NCBI GenBank assembly: GCA_947359465.1
Contig: OX375873.1
Span: 76,572,278-76,636,277 of the forward strand
DNA length: 64,000 nucleotides
Direction of reading: 5' to 3'
Source: Metellina segmentata
Taxonomy: Eukaryota > Arthropoda > Arachnida > Araneae > Tetragnathidae
Shown here: positions 25,301 to 33,850 of the stretch, piece by piece
Position numbering within the stretch: position 1 is the stretch's first letter
Layout of the letters: every line of letters starts with the position of its first letter
Notes under the pieces: model-generated
What the model saw: only the letters and a program-made list of their open reading frames with translations
What the model was told of the DNA's origin: nothing
Databases searched by the model: none
Translations under genes and position numbers: made by a program

Positions 25301-27098
25301 AACAGTAACATGGTACAAATATCATCACTGTAGAAATTTTATTTAAGAAGATATCCATAAAAGTCTAAGAAACTGATTTAACATTAGGAGCACCACTTTT
25401 CCTGTCCTCGTAACTTCAAAACGGTAAGACCTAATGACATGGAATTTGATATCTGAAATTAAATTTTGATATTGATTCGAAATTGCATCGAAATCGTTTG
25501 GAATTTATGAAGTTGGTGCTAAGTTTAATATCAAGAATGCTAATTGTGCAAATTTTATGCATTTGAATTTATAGATGTTAGTTCCTATCGAACGCCATTT
25601 TTGAATTTTCTCTACTGTTAAAATTGTTCGAATGAAGAGAGGTTGTTTCTTTTTTTTCCGTGACTCTACATGTATTATTGATTTTTCTACATTTTATTGA
25701 ACTTTAGTAATACTTTAAGGGGTATACATTCTGCAGTCTTCCCTGCGCAGGACATATAACCAGATTGAACTTTTTTAGCTAACAGAATCTTACCTAGGAG
25801 TATGTCAATAGATGCAGTTTTTTAGTCATTTAATATGATGTAGGATAAAAGAATTGCTACATTTGTTGAAGATCTCATAACTCTTGGATAATTAGAGCTT
25901 TCAACACAAGATTTTGCGTCTTACGTTTTGTATTATCTGTAGTCGGAATGAGATAAATGATATGTAATACTCATTATTTTACTACCAAAGTGAGTACCAG
26001 GTATATTTGACCACTTGCCATATATAGTCATTAAAAAATGCTAAATTTCGATAATGAGAGCTTTCAACACAAGATTTTGCGCCTTACGTTTTGTATTATC
26101 TGTAGTCTGAATGAGATAAATTATATGTAATACTCATTCTTTTACTACCATAGTGAGTACCAGGTATATTTGACCACTTGCCATATATAGTTATTAAAAA
26201 ATGCTAAATTTCGATACTATTGTCTCTAAATGAATAACGACTTCCTTTTTGGTAACTGTAACTGCATGAATTGATTGTTTTTAACTGTAGTTTTTATTTC
26301 ACATATCTCGCACACCCACATTCATAATACTCTTACAATTTGATTGTAAGAATCCCTAGATTATTTCACTTACAAACAAATACATCAATTTATTCTCCAA
26401 ATAATCGTTTTTTTGAAAAATAAAAATATATATATTATTTAGAATATTTTAATTTTAAAAATTACTACCTTTTTATTCGTTAATTGAAACTAGAAACAAC
26501 GTAAAACTAGCAAACTAGACATTTTAGATGTAAATTCACAGATACCGAGTCTCCACAATGTGAATAATCTATTCATTTAATTTTAAAGTACCTTCTAGTT
26601 CAGTTGAAAACGAATCTCCTGTAAATTTAAATAAACTAAAATATCTAGTTCAGCGATTTTGTTCATCGAATTCATTTATATATCCAACAGTAAAAATTAT
26701 TTTTTAAACTTTCAGGATTAGAAAAAATACATTTTCGAAAAACAAATAAGTAAACAAAAGGTTTTTACTTTTTGTGTAAAAATTAACATAATTTCTCTTT
26801 AAGTCTTCAAAAAATGTTTTAAAAATGCAATAAGAAATAATGGAAAAAAAAAACTAGAACTAAACGTTTTGTAAAATGTAATCTATGAGGTTTATGCATT
26901 AAGATAGCTTTTCCTGTGGTTAAAGGAAGTGACACATTGCTAGACTGAAATGTGAAATTTAGCATTTAACACAAGCTAAGAGAAAGTTTTATAATTTTAA
27001 CTGCGTCTTTATTATTTAGATTGTTTAATATCAATATATCTGTTGAACATTTTTATCAATTTTAATTTTGTCTCTCTTTTTTAGCAATGAATCGCTGA
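7332..27098 (+). CDS. TIL gene 1: secreted multi-domain TIL protease-inhibitor-like protein (spliced)
   Basis: Exons supported by splice sites and phase: 7332-7377, 8961-9005, 12731-12916, 14927-15130, 18288-18476, 18919-19107, 19766-19954, 20395-20583, 21024-21212, 24222-24383 and possibly 27085-27098. Every internal junction is phase 1, so any subset of TIL exons can be joined in frame. If all are used, the product is a signal peptide, a short linker with one Cys, eight TIL domains and a tiny tail, roughly 500 residues. TIL domains have ten cysteines in five disulfides and usually inhibit serine proteases through an exposed loop between Cys5 and Cys6. The signal peptide implies secretion. 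Alternatives are a zonadhesin-like adhesive protein, or several isoforms made by alternative exon choice. Transcripts would settle which exons are joined. Confidence 0.75.
7596..7762 (+). repeat. Dispersed retroelement tail, + orientation
   Basis: This 165-base moderately GC-rich segment ends in the phrase ctctagtgcggcgttaatt. Diverged copies occur at about 17243-17400 (-), 29625-29870 (-), 40025-40110 (+) and 58313-58450 (+), with shared words such as gttgacctc, ttccttcggg and cgttgt.ttgctc.agtgcgac. The pattern suits a SINE or the 3' end of a non-LTR element. It lies in intron 1 of TIL gene 1. Confidence 0.6.
8033..8560 (-). mobile_element. Internally deleted mariner-like element with terminal inverted repeats
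   Basis: The ends are inverted repeats of about 28 bases beginning CGAGGGCTGTTCAATAAA, flanked by TA on both sides (8033-8034 and 8559-8560), the mariner target-duplication signature. The reverse strand next to the 8.05-kb end reads KWLPACV, a stop, then RLEKRWDKCIACNGEYFEND, which resembles the C-terminus of a mariner transposase. At 524 bases between the TAs it is far shorter than the usual roughly 1.3 kb, and the DDE core is missing. It is a non-autonomous, MITE-like derivative inside intron 1 of TIL gene 1. Confidence 0.8.
8961..9005 (+). CDS. TIL gene 1 exon 2: 45-base mini-exon
   Basis: A good acceptor (ttcttttcag) and donor (A|gtgagt) bound 45 bases that start and end in phase 1. Joined to exon 1 it reads YGACKNNRVNNSNAR, a hydrophilic linker with a possible N-glycosylation site (NNS). 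The last A joins GA of the next exon to give Arg just before the first Cys of TIL domain 1. It is too short to show by coding content alone and is supported by splice signals and frame. Confidence 0.6.
9006..11860. other. Intron 2 of TIL gene 1, 5' part: repeat-derived, no gene seen
   Basis: A GC-richer block at 9265-9545 is unlike its surroundings and has broken frames on the minus strand; it is probably an old transposon piece. Two related segments occur near 9890-10050 and 10500-10580, with shared phrases atgtacactaaag and actattacataa. A C9 run followed by about 20 A lies at about 10460-10490, and a poly-A run lies near 11750-11770. Confidence 0.45.
11870..12510 (-). mobile_element. Helitron-like fragment, 5' half
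   Basis: This segment aligns by eye with the right-hand part of the complete Helitron-like element at 55558-57178. Shared phrases include ggttgatttaagtata, ttactcag.tgttttagcatgaaa, gatagaaaacttgaaat and cgaaaatatt.aatgtacaaac. It ends at ttgtttatatagt, where the expected TC terminus (GA on this strand) has decayed. The 3' half is missing. Confidence 0.65.
12731..12916 (+). CDS. TIL gene 1 exon 3: TIL domain 1
   Basis: Acceptor gtttccaaag and donor G|gtttgt bound a phase 1-1 exon of 62 codons. It encodes ten cysteines in TIL order, starting CPVNQHFDSCATACPLTC and ending CVSREQC. The Cys5-Cys6 loop is C-TTS-C, so by analogy with Ascaris-type inhibitors P1 would be Thr. Related but dead or exon-less copies of this module lie at 21.58-22.86 kb and 16.67-16.99 kb. 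Confidence 0.85.
12917..13560. other. Intron downstream of TIL exon 3, shared with the dead duplicate
   Basis: No gene seen. The sequence keeps weak collinear similarity to 22073-22860 (for example cagtcaagtatag near 13128 and 22297), so the duplicated module reached well into the intron. Confidence 0.45.
13584..14052 (+). pseudogene. Non-LTR retrotransposon 3' end: RNase H tail and zinc-knuckle-like C-terminus
   Basis: The first frame reads TLQWLPAHVNISGNETADQL, the last catalytic part of RNase H (HV...GNE.AD). After a frameshift near 13790 the second frame reads IARLRTGHYREMKI and KCNNCPDMELTPAHIFECPA, a Cys-Cys-His-Cys module typical of the ends of arthropod non-LTR polyproteins, and stops at 14052. 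The reverse transcriptase is absent, so this is a 5'-truncated copy, as usual for these elements, inserted in an intron of TIL gene 1. In my memory this C-terminus is frequent in spider genomes. Confidence 0.8.
14053..14800. other. Intron sequence before the second TIL exon; no gene seen
   Basis: The first 40 bases, cgacatcatcatcaacaacaa and flanks, are probably the 3' untranslated end of the retrotransposon. The rest is AT-rich and unremarkable. Confidence 0.4.
14807..14847 (+). pseudogene. Truncated TIL exon copy just upstream of exon 4
   Basis: After an acceptor-like ttggtttccag, 41 bases read CPRNSHYNPCGTP, nearly the same as the start of exon 4 (CPSNSHYEQCGTP). Homology then stops and jumps to a duplicate of the upstream intron (gcatcagaaaaatgaatatttttactcaca), which leads into the intact exon. 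An unequal exchange or deletion removed the remainder of this domain and its donor. If the acceptor were used, the frame would continue into non-TIL sequence. Confidence 0.7.
14927..15130 (+). CDS. TIL gene 1 exon 4: TIL domain 2
   Basis: Acceptor tttccaaag and donor G|gttgta bound 204 bases, phase 1-1. The ten-Cys TIL order runs from CPSNSHYEQCGTPCPKTC to CVKPETC. A 12-residue Gln/Lys-rich extension after the last Cys (MQAKTQSLVQ) is absent from the other copies and may act as a linker. The predicted P1 loop is C-ATV-C (Thr). Confidence 0.8.
15131..15800. other. Intron sequence after TIL exon 4
   Basis: No gene seen. The GC-richer block at 15500-15760 may be the 5' part of the Tc1-like relic that follows. 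Confidence 0.35.
15810..16290 (+). pseudogene. Tc1-like transposase relic
   Basis: Around 15918 the sequence reads MFSDESRFCVF, the first catalytic block of Tc1 transposases (usually VVFSDESRFSLF). About 80 codons on, at about 16167, PDYARQHTYLL corresponds to the second block (QDNARPHTA). Stops and frameshifts lie between them, and the second catalytic Asp lies in an altered context. No terminal repeats were identified. Confidence 0.5.
16665..16985 (+). repeat. Exon-less copy of the intron flanking a TIL exon
   Basis: This segment is collinear with 21580-21890, the upstream flank of the dead TIL exon. Shared phrases include acattgaaattttaacttc, tttctagggacttttg/tttctcgggacttttg, aacttctgattttat and gaagttaatggtgcccactttct. 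It ends at gtgtttccaag, exactly where a TIL exon should begin, but no TIL codons follow. The exon was deleted or the duplication stopped at the acceptor. Confidence 0.65.
17243..17400 (-). repeat. Dispersed retroelement tail, - orientation
   Basis: Diverged inverted copy of the 7596-7762 family: on the minus strand it reads tgacctcatcatctgattg... and ends with gttgttccagggaggcgtta. It lies in an intron of TIL gene 1. Confidence 0.45.
17716..18057 (+). pseudogene. Unidentified protein-coding relic with one in-frame stop
   Basis: One frame reads RQLLEEGISERALKIIRRGE, then CLPDRYAKIYYWRLLEDLKN and LFLWTLQSK, one TGA at about 17908, and continues in the same frame with FLRICKVYPKNIVCKSGLGP and NPEPVRKHLFLLYRSLGF to 18057. 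Composition and patterning are those of a globular protein and not of random AT-rich DNA. I do not recognise the family. An acceptor-like pyrimidine tract and AG precede 17740. It may be an intronic pseudogene fragment, a retrocopy or part of an uncommon transposon. It contains no TIL motif, so it is not part of the inhibitor gene. Confidence 0.55.
18288..18476 (+). CDS. TIL gene 1 exon 5: TIL domain 3 (tandem copy a)
   Basis: Acceptor atcaaag and donor G|gtttgt bound 189 bases (63 codons, phase 1-1) with ten cysteines. First of five tandem copies. The Cys5-Cys6 loop is C-SVD-C, so the predicted P1 is Val. It ends CPGFPPG, a Pro/Gly hinge common to the five copies. Downstream it keeps the shared intron start (catgttaattttaactgtcaa). 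Confidence 0.9.
18919..19107 (+). CDS. TIL gene 1 exon 6: TIL domain 4 (tandem copy b)
   Basis: Same 189-base phase 1-1 exon, starting 631 bases after copy a. The loop is C-SEA-C (predicted P1 Glu) and copy a's VRQTSDGEC is VRRTSDGEC here. Copies b, c and d are almost identical, so the duplications are recent or have been homogenised. Confidence 0.9.
19458..19670. mobile_element. Solo LTR of a retrotransposon in the TIL exon array
   Basis: The b-to-c exon spacing is 847 bases against 629 for c-d and d-e, an excess of 218. The excess is a 213-base insert that starts TG (tgttcagcctac), ends CA (aacagaaaca) and is flanked by a perfect 5-base duplication agaac (19453-19457 and 19671-19675). TG...CA ends with a 5-base duplication are the hallmark of LTR retrotransposons. 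No internal coding region remains, so this is a solo LTR formed by recombination. A ttattaaat phrase inside may be the LTR polyadenylation or TATA signal. Confidence 0.85.
19766..19954 (+). CDS. TIL gene 1 exon 7: TIL domain 5 (tandem copy c)
   Basis: 189 bases, phase 1-1, acceptor taccaaag, donor G|gtttgt. Differs from copy b by very few codons (PPQAC for PPQTC); loop C-SEA-C, predicted P1 Glu. The solo LTR sits 95 bases upstream and leaves the acceptor region intact. Confidence 0.9.
20395..20583 (+). CDS. TIL gene 1 exon 8: TIL domain 6 (tandem copy d)
   Basis: 189 bases, phase 1-1, 629 bases after copy c. The encoded domain matches copy b in every residue I compared (loop C-SEA-C, predicted P1 Glu), while the intron around it is closest to that of copies c and e. 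Confidence 0.9.
21024..21212 (+). CDS. TIL gene 1 exon 9: TIL domain 7 (tandem copy e)
   Basis: 189 bases, phase 1-1, 629 bases after copy d. Changes cluster before and in the reactive loop (GRPPQLC, loop C-SAV-C, predicted P1 Ala) and near the end (RQTTEGKC). The 3' flanking intron shortens and diverges after about 21340, marking the end of the array. Confidence 0.9.
21580..22860 (+). repeat. Duplicated TIL exon-3 module
   Basis: Intron, exon and following intron are collinear with the exon-3 module at about 12660-13480, and the upstream part also with 16665-16985. The exon inside is dead (see 21893-22072). Similarity fades toward both ends. Confidence 0.55.
21893..22072 (+). pseudogene. 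Dead TIL exon of gene 1
   Basis: Reads as a TIL domain close to exon 3 (CITACPLTCDN, CTTNCQPGCTC), with all ten cysteines in place. Three defects remove it from the gene: the acceptor ccaaag has become cgaaat; an in-frame TGA lies at 22033-22035, where exon 3 has the codons after FVMN; and the donor side reads CTAG|ttcgta with no GT. Each defect alone would disable it, so it is a long-dead copy. Confidence 0.85.
22861..24221. other. Intron before the last TIL exon; no recognisable gene
   Basis: A 107-codon + frame at 22999-23322 and weak minus-strand frames across 23320-23720 do not resemble a known family. A palindromic AT run (aattaattaattaaattaatt) lies at about 23768-23788. Confidence 0.4.
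24222..24383 (+). CDS. TIL gene 1 exon 11: divergent basic TIL domain
   Basis: Acceptor ctttgcag and donor G|gtatga bound 162 bases, phase 1-1. The ten-Cys TIL order is present (CPLNEEPSNC, CKQRGNC, CDCKKGYYRNPKGRC), but the domain is shorter and much more basic (many Lys/Arg) than the tandem copies. The loop C-RYR-C predicts P1 Tyr, which would suit a chymotrypsin-like target. It is old compared with the 18-21 kb copies. Confidence 0.8.
25887..26212. repeat. Two-copy 163-base tandem repeat
   Basis: 25887-26049 and 26050-26212 are near-identical (gagctttcaacacaagattt... to aaatgctaaatttcgata). It is AT-rich and non-coding, in the last intron of TIL gene 1. Confidence 0.85.
27085..27098 (+). 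CDS. Possible terminal exon of TIL gene 1
   Basis: A strong pyrimidine tract and acceptor (tgtctctcttttttag) is followed, in the phase left by exon 11, by Ala-Met-Asn-Arg and TGA. The coding part would be only 14 bases with a 3' untranslated region after it. The nearest AATAAA I noticed is near 27680, so the evidence is thin. The alternative end is read-through of the exon-11 donor to the stop at 24454. Confidence 0.3.
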
Positions 27099-28140
27099 AA
27101 GTCCTGAAGAACTCTGAAAATGTTTGGATCTGGAAGTGTTCCTTGAAGATTTTATATAAAAATAGAAATTTTAATTACTATGTCCTAGTAGAAAATTTAT
27201 TGTATTTTCTGATTATTGAAAACTATTTTAAAACGTTCTTTAACATAATGAGGAACTTGCACCAGTGAGAAAAATGCTCATTTCTATGTTTTATTAATAG
27301 ATTGATCGTCAAAATGTTCAAAAACGACAATTACAACCCATAAAATGGAATTCATTAATTAAAATTTCTAGTTTTAAATTACCGAAAAGTACGGCGAAAG
27401 CACAAGGACCTCAAAACGCTACATGACGTCATTGTGCACCGCGATGTAATGCTTAAGTTTGTCTAGCGCGTTGAAATTTCATATTGCTTGCTCTTTTAAT
27501 TTTTAAACAATCAATTAAAAATTTGTTCTTGCTATTTCAACGTCACTATAAAAGTAAACAAACCGTCATAGTGTATAGTGACGTCACAAGAAGCGGCGTA
27601 GGAAAACTCGCGTTTTTATGATGAAGTAAATAGTGCGAACTTTAAATTTTTCTATTTTGTTTTTTCGGGCTATAAAAGTAATAAAGAAAGATACTTTCCA
27701 TCATATTTTTTAATTTTCTATATCATACAAATATAAACAAAAAACGTGTAAGTTCCTTATTGTTGGAAAAGAAACATAATAATGTAAAATGACTTTATCC
27801 TACTTGATGCATACAAGTGTTTATCCGTCCTTCAATCTGTAGTCTTTCCTACTTGACATGTAACCCGTTTCGACTTTTTTGACCTCTAGAGAGAGGTCCT
27901 AGAATTTTTCAACCAATAGATGTGATTATTCAGCCATTTAACGTGACAGTGCTATAGAGTAAAAGCAATACTGCAAGACCTCTAAACAGGATCTGTTCAA
28001 GGTGTACTTGTACATATTTTTATACATTTTGAAGTATTAAAAATATAGATAAATCACGAATTTTGTGCTTTTGTTAAGTGAATCATACTTTCAAAAATAG
28101 ATAAACTTAAAATGTCTAATTGTAATATTATTTTTAAATT
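27099..28140. other. Intergenic or 3' UTR sequence, no gene seen
   Basis: AT-rich with no domain-bearing frame. An AATAAA near 27680 might serve gene 1. Confidence 0.4.
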
Positions 28141-28803
28141 GTGAGGAGTTTTGAAGAGAGAATATTAAATTTTAATTTATTGGGTGTTTTGTGTAAAGTG
28201 GTTTGCTGAAATATGCAAACATCACCAAGAAAACGTGCCAATATATATATTGTATAGCACCGTTATTCGATACGATAAACCAATCTGCACCGTCATACTT
28301 TTCGTACCGCACCGTTGTTCGAATAGAAACGTTTAGATAAAATCAAGAGTCAAACTTTTAAACTGTGGGGAGTTTTGAAGAGAGAATATTTAATTTTAAT
28401 TTATTGGGTGTTTTGTAAAGTGGTTTGCTGAAATATGCAAATATCACCAAGAAAACGTGCCAAGATTTATATATATCGCATAGCACCGTTATTCGATACG
28501 ATAAATCAATCTGCACCGTCATACTTTTCGTACCGCACCCGTTGTTCGAATAGAAACGTTTAGATAAAATCAAGAGTCAAACTTTTAAACTGTGAGGAGT
28601 TTTGAAGAGAGAGTATTTAATTTTAATTTATTGGGTGTTTTGTAAAGTGGTTTGCTGAAATATGCAAACATCACCAAGAAAACGTGCCAAGATATATATC
28701 GTATAGCACCGTTATTCGATACGATAAACCAATCTGCACCGTCATACTTTTCGTACCGCACCGTTGTTCGAATCGAAATGTTTAGATAAAATCAAGAGTC
28801 AAA
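28141..28803. repeat. Satellite-like array, three units of about 225 bases
   Basis: Units start at 28141, 28365 and 28592 with gtg.ggagttttgaagagag and are highly similar; the third stops short. Each holds three spaced copies of GCACCGT followed by related text (tattcgatacg, catacttttcgtacc, tgttcgaatagaaacg), so the unit itself grew from a shorter motif. It also has a short TA run of varying length. Confidence 0.9.
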
Positions 28804-29624
28804 TCTGCAGAAAATAGGTTTCTTGTCCAACAAAAGTTAATCAGAACTGAGAAAATCGTACTAATTGAGAACAGCTACGATCAAAAGTTGAATAAATAAA
28901 TTATCTTGATTGGGTTGCAGAACAAGTTCGCGTTTTATCTTGCGTTTAAGCTACTTTTTTCAAGAGATAAAAGTTTGTTTAAGAATTAAGTCTTGAATAT
29001 TTACTGTAACTTAAGATGCAGTGAAATGGCTTAAGTAACTTGTATAACATTATAACATTTGCTTATGCATGACCTAAACACATAAGAAAGTCTGGGATAG
29101 GGCATCGGAATCATTTATATAAAGAACAAATACAAAAATTATAACTTCAAGTTATATAGAGGGGAACAGGCATCGTTTTCAAGATTTAAAACTGATCACA
29201 CTAAAGCAATGAAACATGTGGTAGGAAAAACCCTGACTGTCACAGCTGTTAGAATAAGAGCTTCGTTAGTCCTGACAACGTACTACAGTGTTCGTGGAGC
29301 CATTGAAGGACATTCATGAGGATTCAAGGCATCTTTTGGAAATTTTTCGCAGGAAAAATACCATAGAACTTATTTAATTTTAATCAATGACACTAAAAAT
29401 AAAACGTGTTCATGAAAACTTTTATGAGTGAGAAAATAAAACGTTTCCCAAATTGAGGCCAAATTACACCAAATTGAGGAAATCGCTAATTATTGGGAGA
29501 GGGGCAAGTCAACACCATTTTTCATACATGAGCTCTCTAAATATATCATGACCAATACTATAGGAACATTTGTAATATTTATTTCTCACTTGGAAGCAGA
29601 ACGGGGCCCAACTATAAAACTTTT

Positions 29625-29870
29625 AGGTCACAATCGGTTAGACAGACCGGTAGGCAAATAATTGAATTTGCGTTGCACGGGAGCAACACAACGGTGACGG
29701 TCCGGTATCAATACTGAAGGAAAAGAACCGAGGACAACGCTTCGTAATTTTGAACCATTGTCAAATGACGAGGTCAACACAATTTGTACTGGCCCTTTGG
29801 ACTTTGAGCCTCTTCTGACAACAGCCATGCCACCTAATGGGAGAGATGAAGCCACCCTACATATTAGTTA
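29625..29870 (-). repeat. Dispersed retroelement tail, - orientation
   Basis: Inverted relative of 7596-7762. On the minus strand it contains gttgacctcgtcatttgaca, a phrase shared with the copy near 58320, then ttccttcagtattgat and a terminal gttgtgttgctcccgtgcaa. It is GC-richer than its surroundings. The 75-codon minus frame here is a by-product. Confidence 0.55.
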
Positions 29871-30436
29871 ATCACGCTGTTCTTATTACTCGTATTTGTA
29901 ATATATTTTCCTTACGTCTGAGGGATCAGGTACTGCGATGGTAGTATAAAGTTTCACTTTGCTGTCATTCCATTAGACTACACAGTCAATAACATTTGTT
30001 CTTTGGTAGATCCATAAATTTTAACAATAGTGTGGGGCTCGTGCTAGTGATTTACATCAGTTCCTCCGTCGGTGGTGTAAGAAGTAAAGGTATAGAGGCG
30101 TAATTTGTGGAGACCAACGAACTTGAACTCATTCTGTGATGTCTCGCTCGAAAAATTTGGTTTTCTGGTCATGACAAGAATCGGAATGGACGCTTGCTAG
30201 CGTCGGATACTGTTGTTGGGGAAGACTCTATACGACAATACGGTGTGGTCCTCCTCTATTCACTGTCTCTACTCTACTGCTGTCGTTAAGGAAAGGCAGA
30301 AGACCCCCTTTTCAATAGGACTCTCGCTCCGGAAATTATACAATTCTGCTCTCATCTTAACGAATCCTCGACAAACACTATATGGACAAAAGTTTTTGGA
30401 CACTGCAGAAATTAGGAGAATGATCCATCTTAGTGT

Positions 30437-30660
30437 GGGGTTGTTTTTCCTGGTTAAGACCATTGCTTTATGTACCTGGTACCATGAACGCTGATGTGTT
30501 CCTCGACGTTCTGGATAAATTCGGCCTTGCCTACACACTATGACAATACTACGGCGATGATGGTTGTTTCTTCCAGCAGGATCGAGCTCCATGTCTTACT
30601 GCTAAACCTGTGCTGGACTGGTTTTCTGAAAACGCACGGTTTTCTCCTTCGCAACTTTTA
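30437..30660 (+). pseudogene. Tc1-like transposase fragment
   Basis: Reads GCFSWLRPLLYVPGTMNADV, then FLDVLDKFGLAYTL, stop, FFQQDRAPCLTAKPVLDWFS. This corresponds to the WGCFSW...V.GTMN... block and the second catalytic QD.AP block of Tc1-like transposases. The fragment ends before the third catalytic residue. Just upstream, actatatggacaaaag (30379) resembles the terminal repeat of another Tc1-type family, so the locus is probably composite. Confidence 0.65.
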
Positions 30661-31168
30661 ATCAAAAATACTTAAAAAAGTATATTATCTGGGTCAAATT
30701 TATGCATACAACACAGATACGATGAAAATAAAACAACAATATATTTTCACAATAGGAATTCAAAGACTGAAATATTTCATCCTGTTTCATGTTTTTCCTA
30801 AATGTATACAAGTCATAGGTTAGTAGCAAAGTATTTTTAGAAGCTAATTTTTTGTCACATCATGGACCACATACCTAACGCAACACTTTCGAAGCAGCAT
30901 CTTTCCTGTATAGTCATTACTGCTATTCGCCCCTTAAGTTCCCTCAAAAGTGAAAGTCATCGACCCATTTGTAAGCCACGTGCTTCAAAAGACACACTTC
31001 CAAATGAATAATTATATTACTTTTAAAATATCATGCCACTCGGGTTTCAAAACAAGCTCATACACACAGCACTTATAAAGAAACAGAACTCTACACAAGA
31101 TATGATAATCTGATAAGAGGATTCAACTCTTATTAAAAGTATTTGACAGGAGATGTAATACACACGAA

Positions 31169-31176
31169 TATATAAG
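31169..31176 (+). promoter_or_regulatory. TATA box of TIL gene 2
   Basis: TATATAAG, 52 bases before the stretch gagaac-ATG. The same arrangement appears at gene 3 (37345-37352), and less exactly at genes 4 and 5, so it is a conserved paralogue promoter. Confidence 0.7.
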
Positions 31177-31227
31177 TCCGTACACTTGTATTCTTCTAAT
31201 TCAGTGTTGGTCTGTTATTGAGAGAAC

Positions 31228-33845
31228 ATGAATGTTTTCATCGTCAGTTCGTGCATATTTTTGCTGTTCGTTTCCTTTTGTGAATCTTCTGGAACAGGTA
31301 AAACGAACATTGCTAATTTTCGTGTTTACCGTCGACTGTGAATTGCTTGGCCAACTCGCCAAAAAAACAGCTTCATTGATTTATAAATAGTCAACACTCC
31401 TCTCTTCATTTAACTTGTTTTCTAAATCTCAAATAGAATAACAAAAGAAGAATCCTTAAAAGCTTGAAATAATTGTGTGGAGGTATATATGTTTGCCATG
31501 AAATCAATCTTGAGTTATTAAATTAATTCATTGAATTCTTTATGTGTCAAATGTGATTTCAGGACAGTTTTTCTTTTAGTATTTAGCTTTGGTATTTATT
31601 TTAGTATAAAAATTTTGGCAAAAATGTCGTAACATAACATATGCTACAATGACAAATAATGCAGTTTTTAACTTGATTACGTATTAGATACTATCGAATT
31701 ATCTATAAATATTTATTTTTATTTGTGATTTGAAAAAGCAAATAATAATAATAATTCGAGCAAATAATAATAATAATTTTCTTTTGATGCGATTGAGTTT
31801 TGATGCTTATACAGAAATAAAACATTGAACCTTCAATGTCTTTCACAGGTCATCGAATAGCTAAGATAATGCTTTGAATGCGCAATTTTATGAAGACATA
31901 ACGTGTCTTTGTTTTGTGAAGTGTGTTACTGAGTGAAATTGATCAATCAAATATTATTAGTATATTATAAATATAATAGAAGAATACGATATTTCTTTGA
32001 TTTAAGAACTTGTTTCAATGATAATAGTGACCGTGACTTTATACTGGCTGCAATTCAGTCATCTCACTCAATTACATTTTTGAAATGGCAGATTTCATTG
32101 TATGAAAATTTTCTTACGTCATAAGTTTATTTTAACTGATAACTAATAAAGGAACTGAGGCATGAGTTTTATTTCTATCTTCAATCCGCGTGGTCAGACT
32201 CAATTTAAGGAAACTATGGCACCTACAGTTAGAAAATGTACAAGTTGGTTGGTTTGCTCTGTTTTTCAGCCACAAATTGACAGTAACAGACCTTTAAGAC
32301 CTTAAGCTTAGTGCCGTATTTTTTAATATTTTCCATCTCATGTAAGTGAGAGTATCTTAATAATTGCTATAATATATTTGATTTACTTCCAACCTTGTAG
32401 TTTCTTCAAGTGAACTTATATTAAAATGCCCACTTGAATTTTATCATGTGAGGGTACGACAGATCAATTACAAGTGGTTGAATGATGAATTACAAATGCC
32501 TCTGCAGTCACGATTGTAAAGAAAAACGGATTAATATTTTCTCCTATCTACAATCACAGCTTATAGGAATTAGAATACAGAAATATAGTTGGGTCAGTCT
32601 AGGAGAGGAGTTTACTATAAATATATTCGCTTTTTTAATTTTTTGATGACGTTACCTTTCAAAACTTGGAGAAAAAATTAATTGAGAGAGATTCATGCTA
32701 AATCTGCTGTCTAAAGTGGAACAGAGGGAGGATATTAATTTGTATTTATTAACTACCTTGTTTGAAATTGCGCTCCGGTGATTTTTACATTATTAATATA
32801 ATAAAAATATCGATACTACCTAGCATTTCTTTACTATAAAACAAAAATGATGGGTTTTATTTATAAAAACAATATTTGTGATTGATTAGAAAGCCCATTC
32901 TGCCCTTATATGGGATGATCCAAGTTAAACAGAAGGTGTTTAGACCTCTTTGTAAGTAATAATTTATATGAATTACATCCAAATTATACACACAGACTTA
33001 CTTGAGTATGCGGTTTTTATATCTGAAGGAAAAAAGGAGTTCGAATTCCAAACGCTAGAGGTGAATTTCGGAGCAGCGGTCGAAATAGCATTGTTACATA
33101 ACACTTCTAACAAGTACAGTGAAGAAAAGAATATAAGCGCAATAAAGTTATTGCCATCACTGTGGAAGCTAACCTAATAATAAATACCACCAAAAAAGAG
33201 CTGTATAATAACTTTATTCCAATTACATAGAATCACACAAACCAAACACATAAGTAGTAAGTTGAGTTTCAAGACACTAAGTTAGCCGTCGATTAGTTCG
33301 AAAAATGCTCTGACTTTTATATAGGCTGAGGATGTTATATAAGTACGGCAATATACAAATTTCTTGAACTACAGAGCCAAATTAACCCATAAAGCGACCG
33401 AAATATGAACGTTTTTCAAACTCGAAACCGCATACTAAGGAAAGTATGTGTACAAAATTTGTTTGCGATCTGCATAGTAGTTTTTATACAGATAGGTATA
33501 AATGCCTCCTGTTTAATTTCGATCACCCTGAATATCGAATATAAACCAAATGAATCGACATTTATAACATTTTATTCTAGAAGGAAAACACATTACCTTT
33601 AAATTTATATCGATATTTAATAAATTCGTCTTGATTTGTTTGTAATAGATGGTAACCAAGAATGCTCTGAAAATACGACCTACGGAAGTACTGGCATTTG
33701 CGGAAAAAGATGTGATCGACCTAAACCACCGACAGTTTGCCCTCTTATAGCAATATCAGGGTGCGTTTGCAAGGAAGGCTACATTCCAGTCAACAGTTCG
33801 CTTTCAAGTGGCTGCGTGAAACAAGAGGATTGTTCATCGATTTAA
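31228..33845 (+). CDS. TIL gene 2: secreted 8-cysteine TIL inhibitor-like protein (exons 31228-31297, 33649-33845)
   Basis: Exon 1 encodes MNVFIVSSCIFLLFVSFCES, a clear signal peptide, and ends in phase 1 at G|gtaaaa. Exon 2 starts after tgtaatag and runs to TAA at 33843; the product is 88 residues. The mature part has eight cysteines: Cys2 and Cys6 of the ten-Cys TIL pattern are missing together, which is the pair normally joined to each other. C-GKR-C-DRP corresponds to Cys3-xxx-Cys4, and CVCKEGYI is the usual GYxR-region block. The residue two after Cys5 (C-PLI) predicts P1 Leu. NTT and NSS are potential N-glycosylation sites. An AATAAA (33845-33850) overlaps the stop. It is probably secreted and a protease inhibitor, though binding is not shown by sequence. 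Confidence 0.85.
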
Positions 33846-33850
33846 ATAAA
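33845..33850 (+). terminator. Polyadenylation signal of TIL gene 2
   Basis: AATAAA overlapping the stop codon by one base. A similarly placed AATAAA follows the stops of genes 3 (42074-42079) and 5 (63062-63067). Confidence 0.65.
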
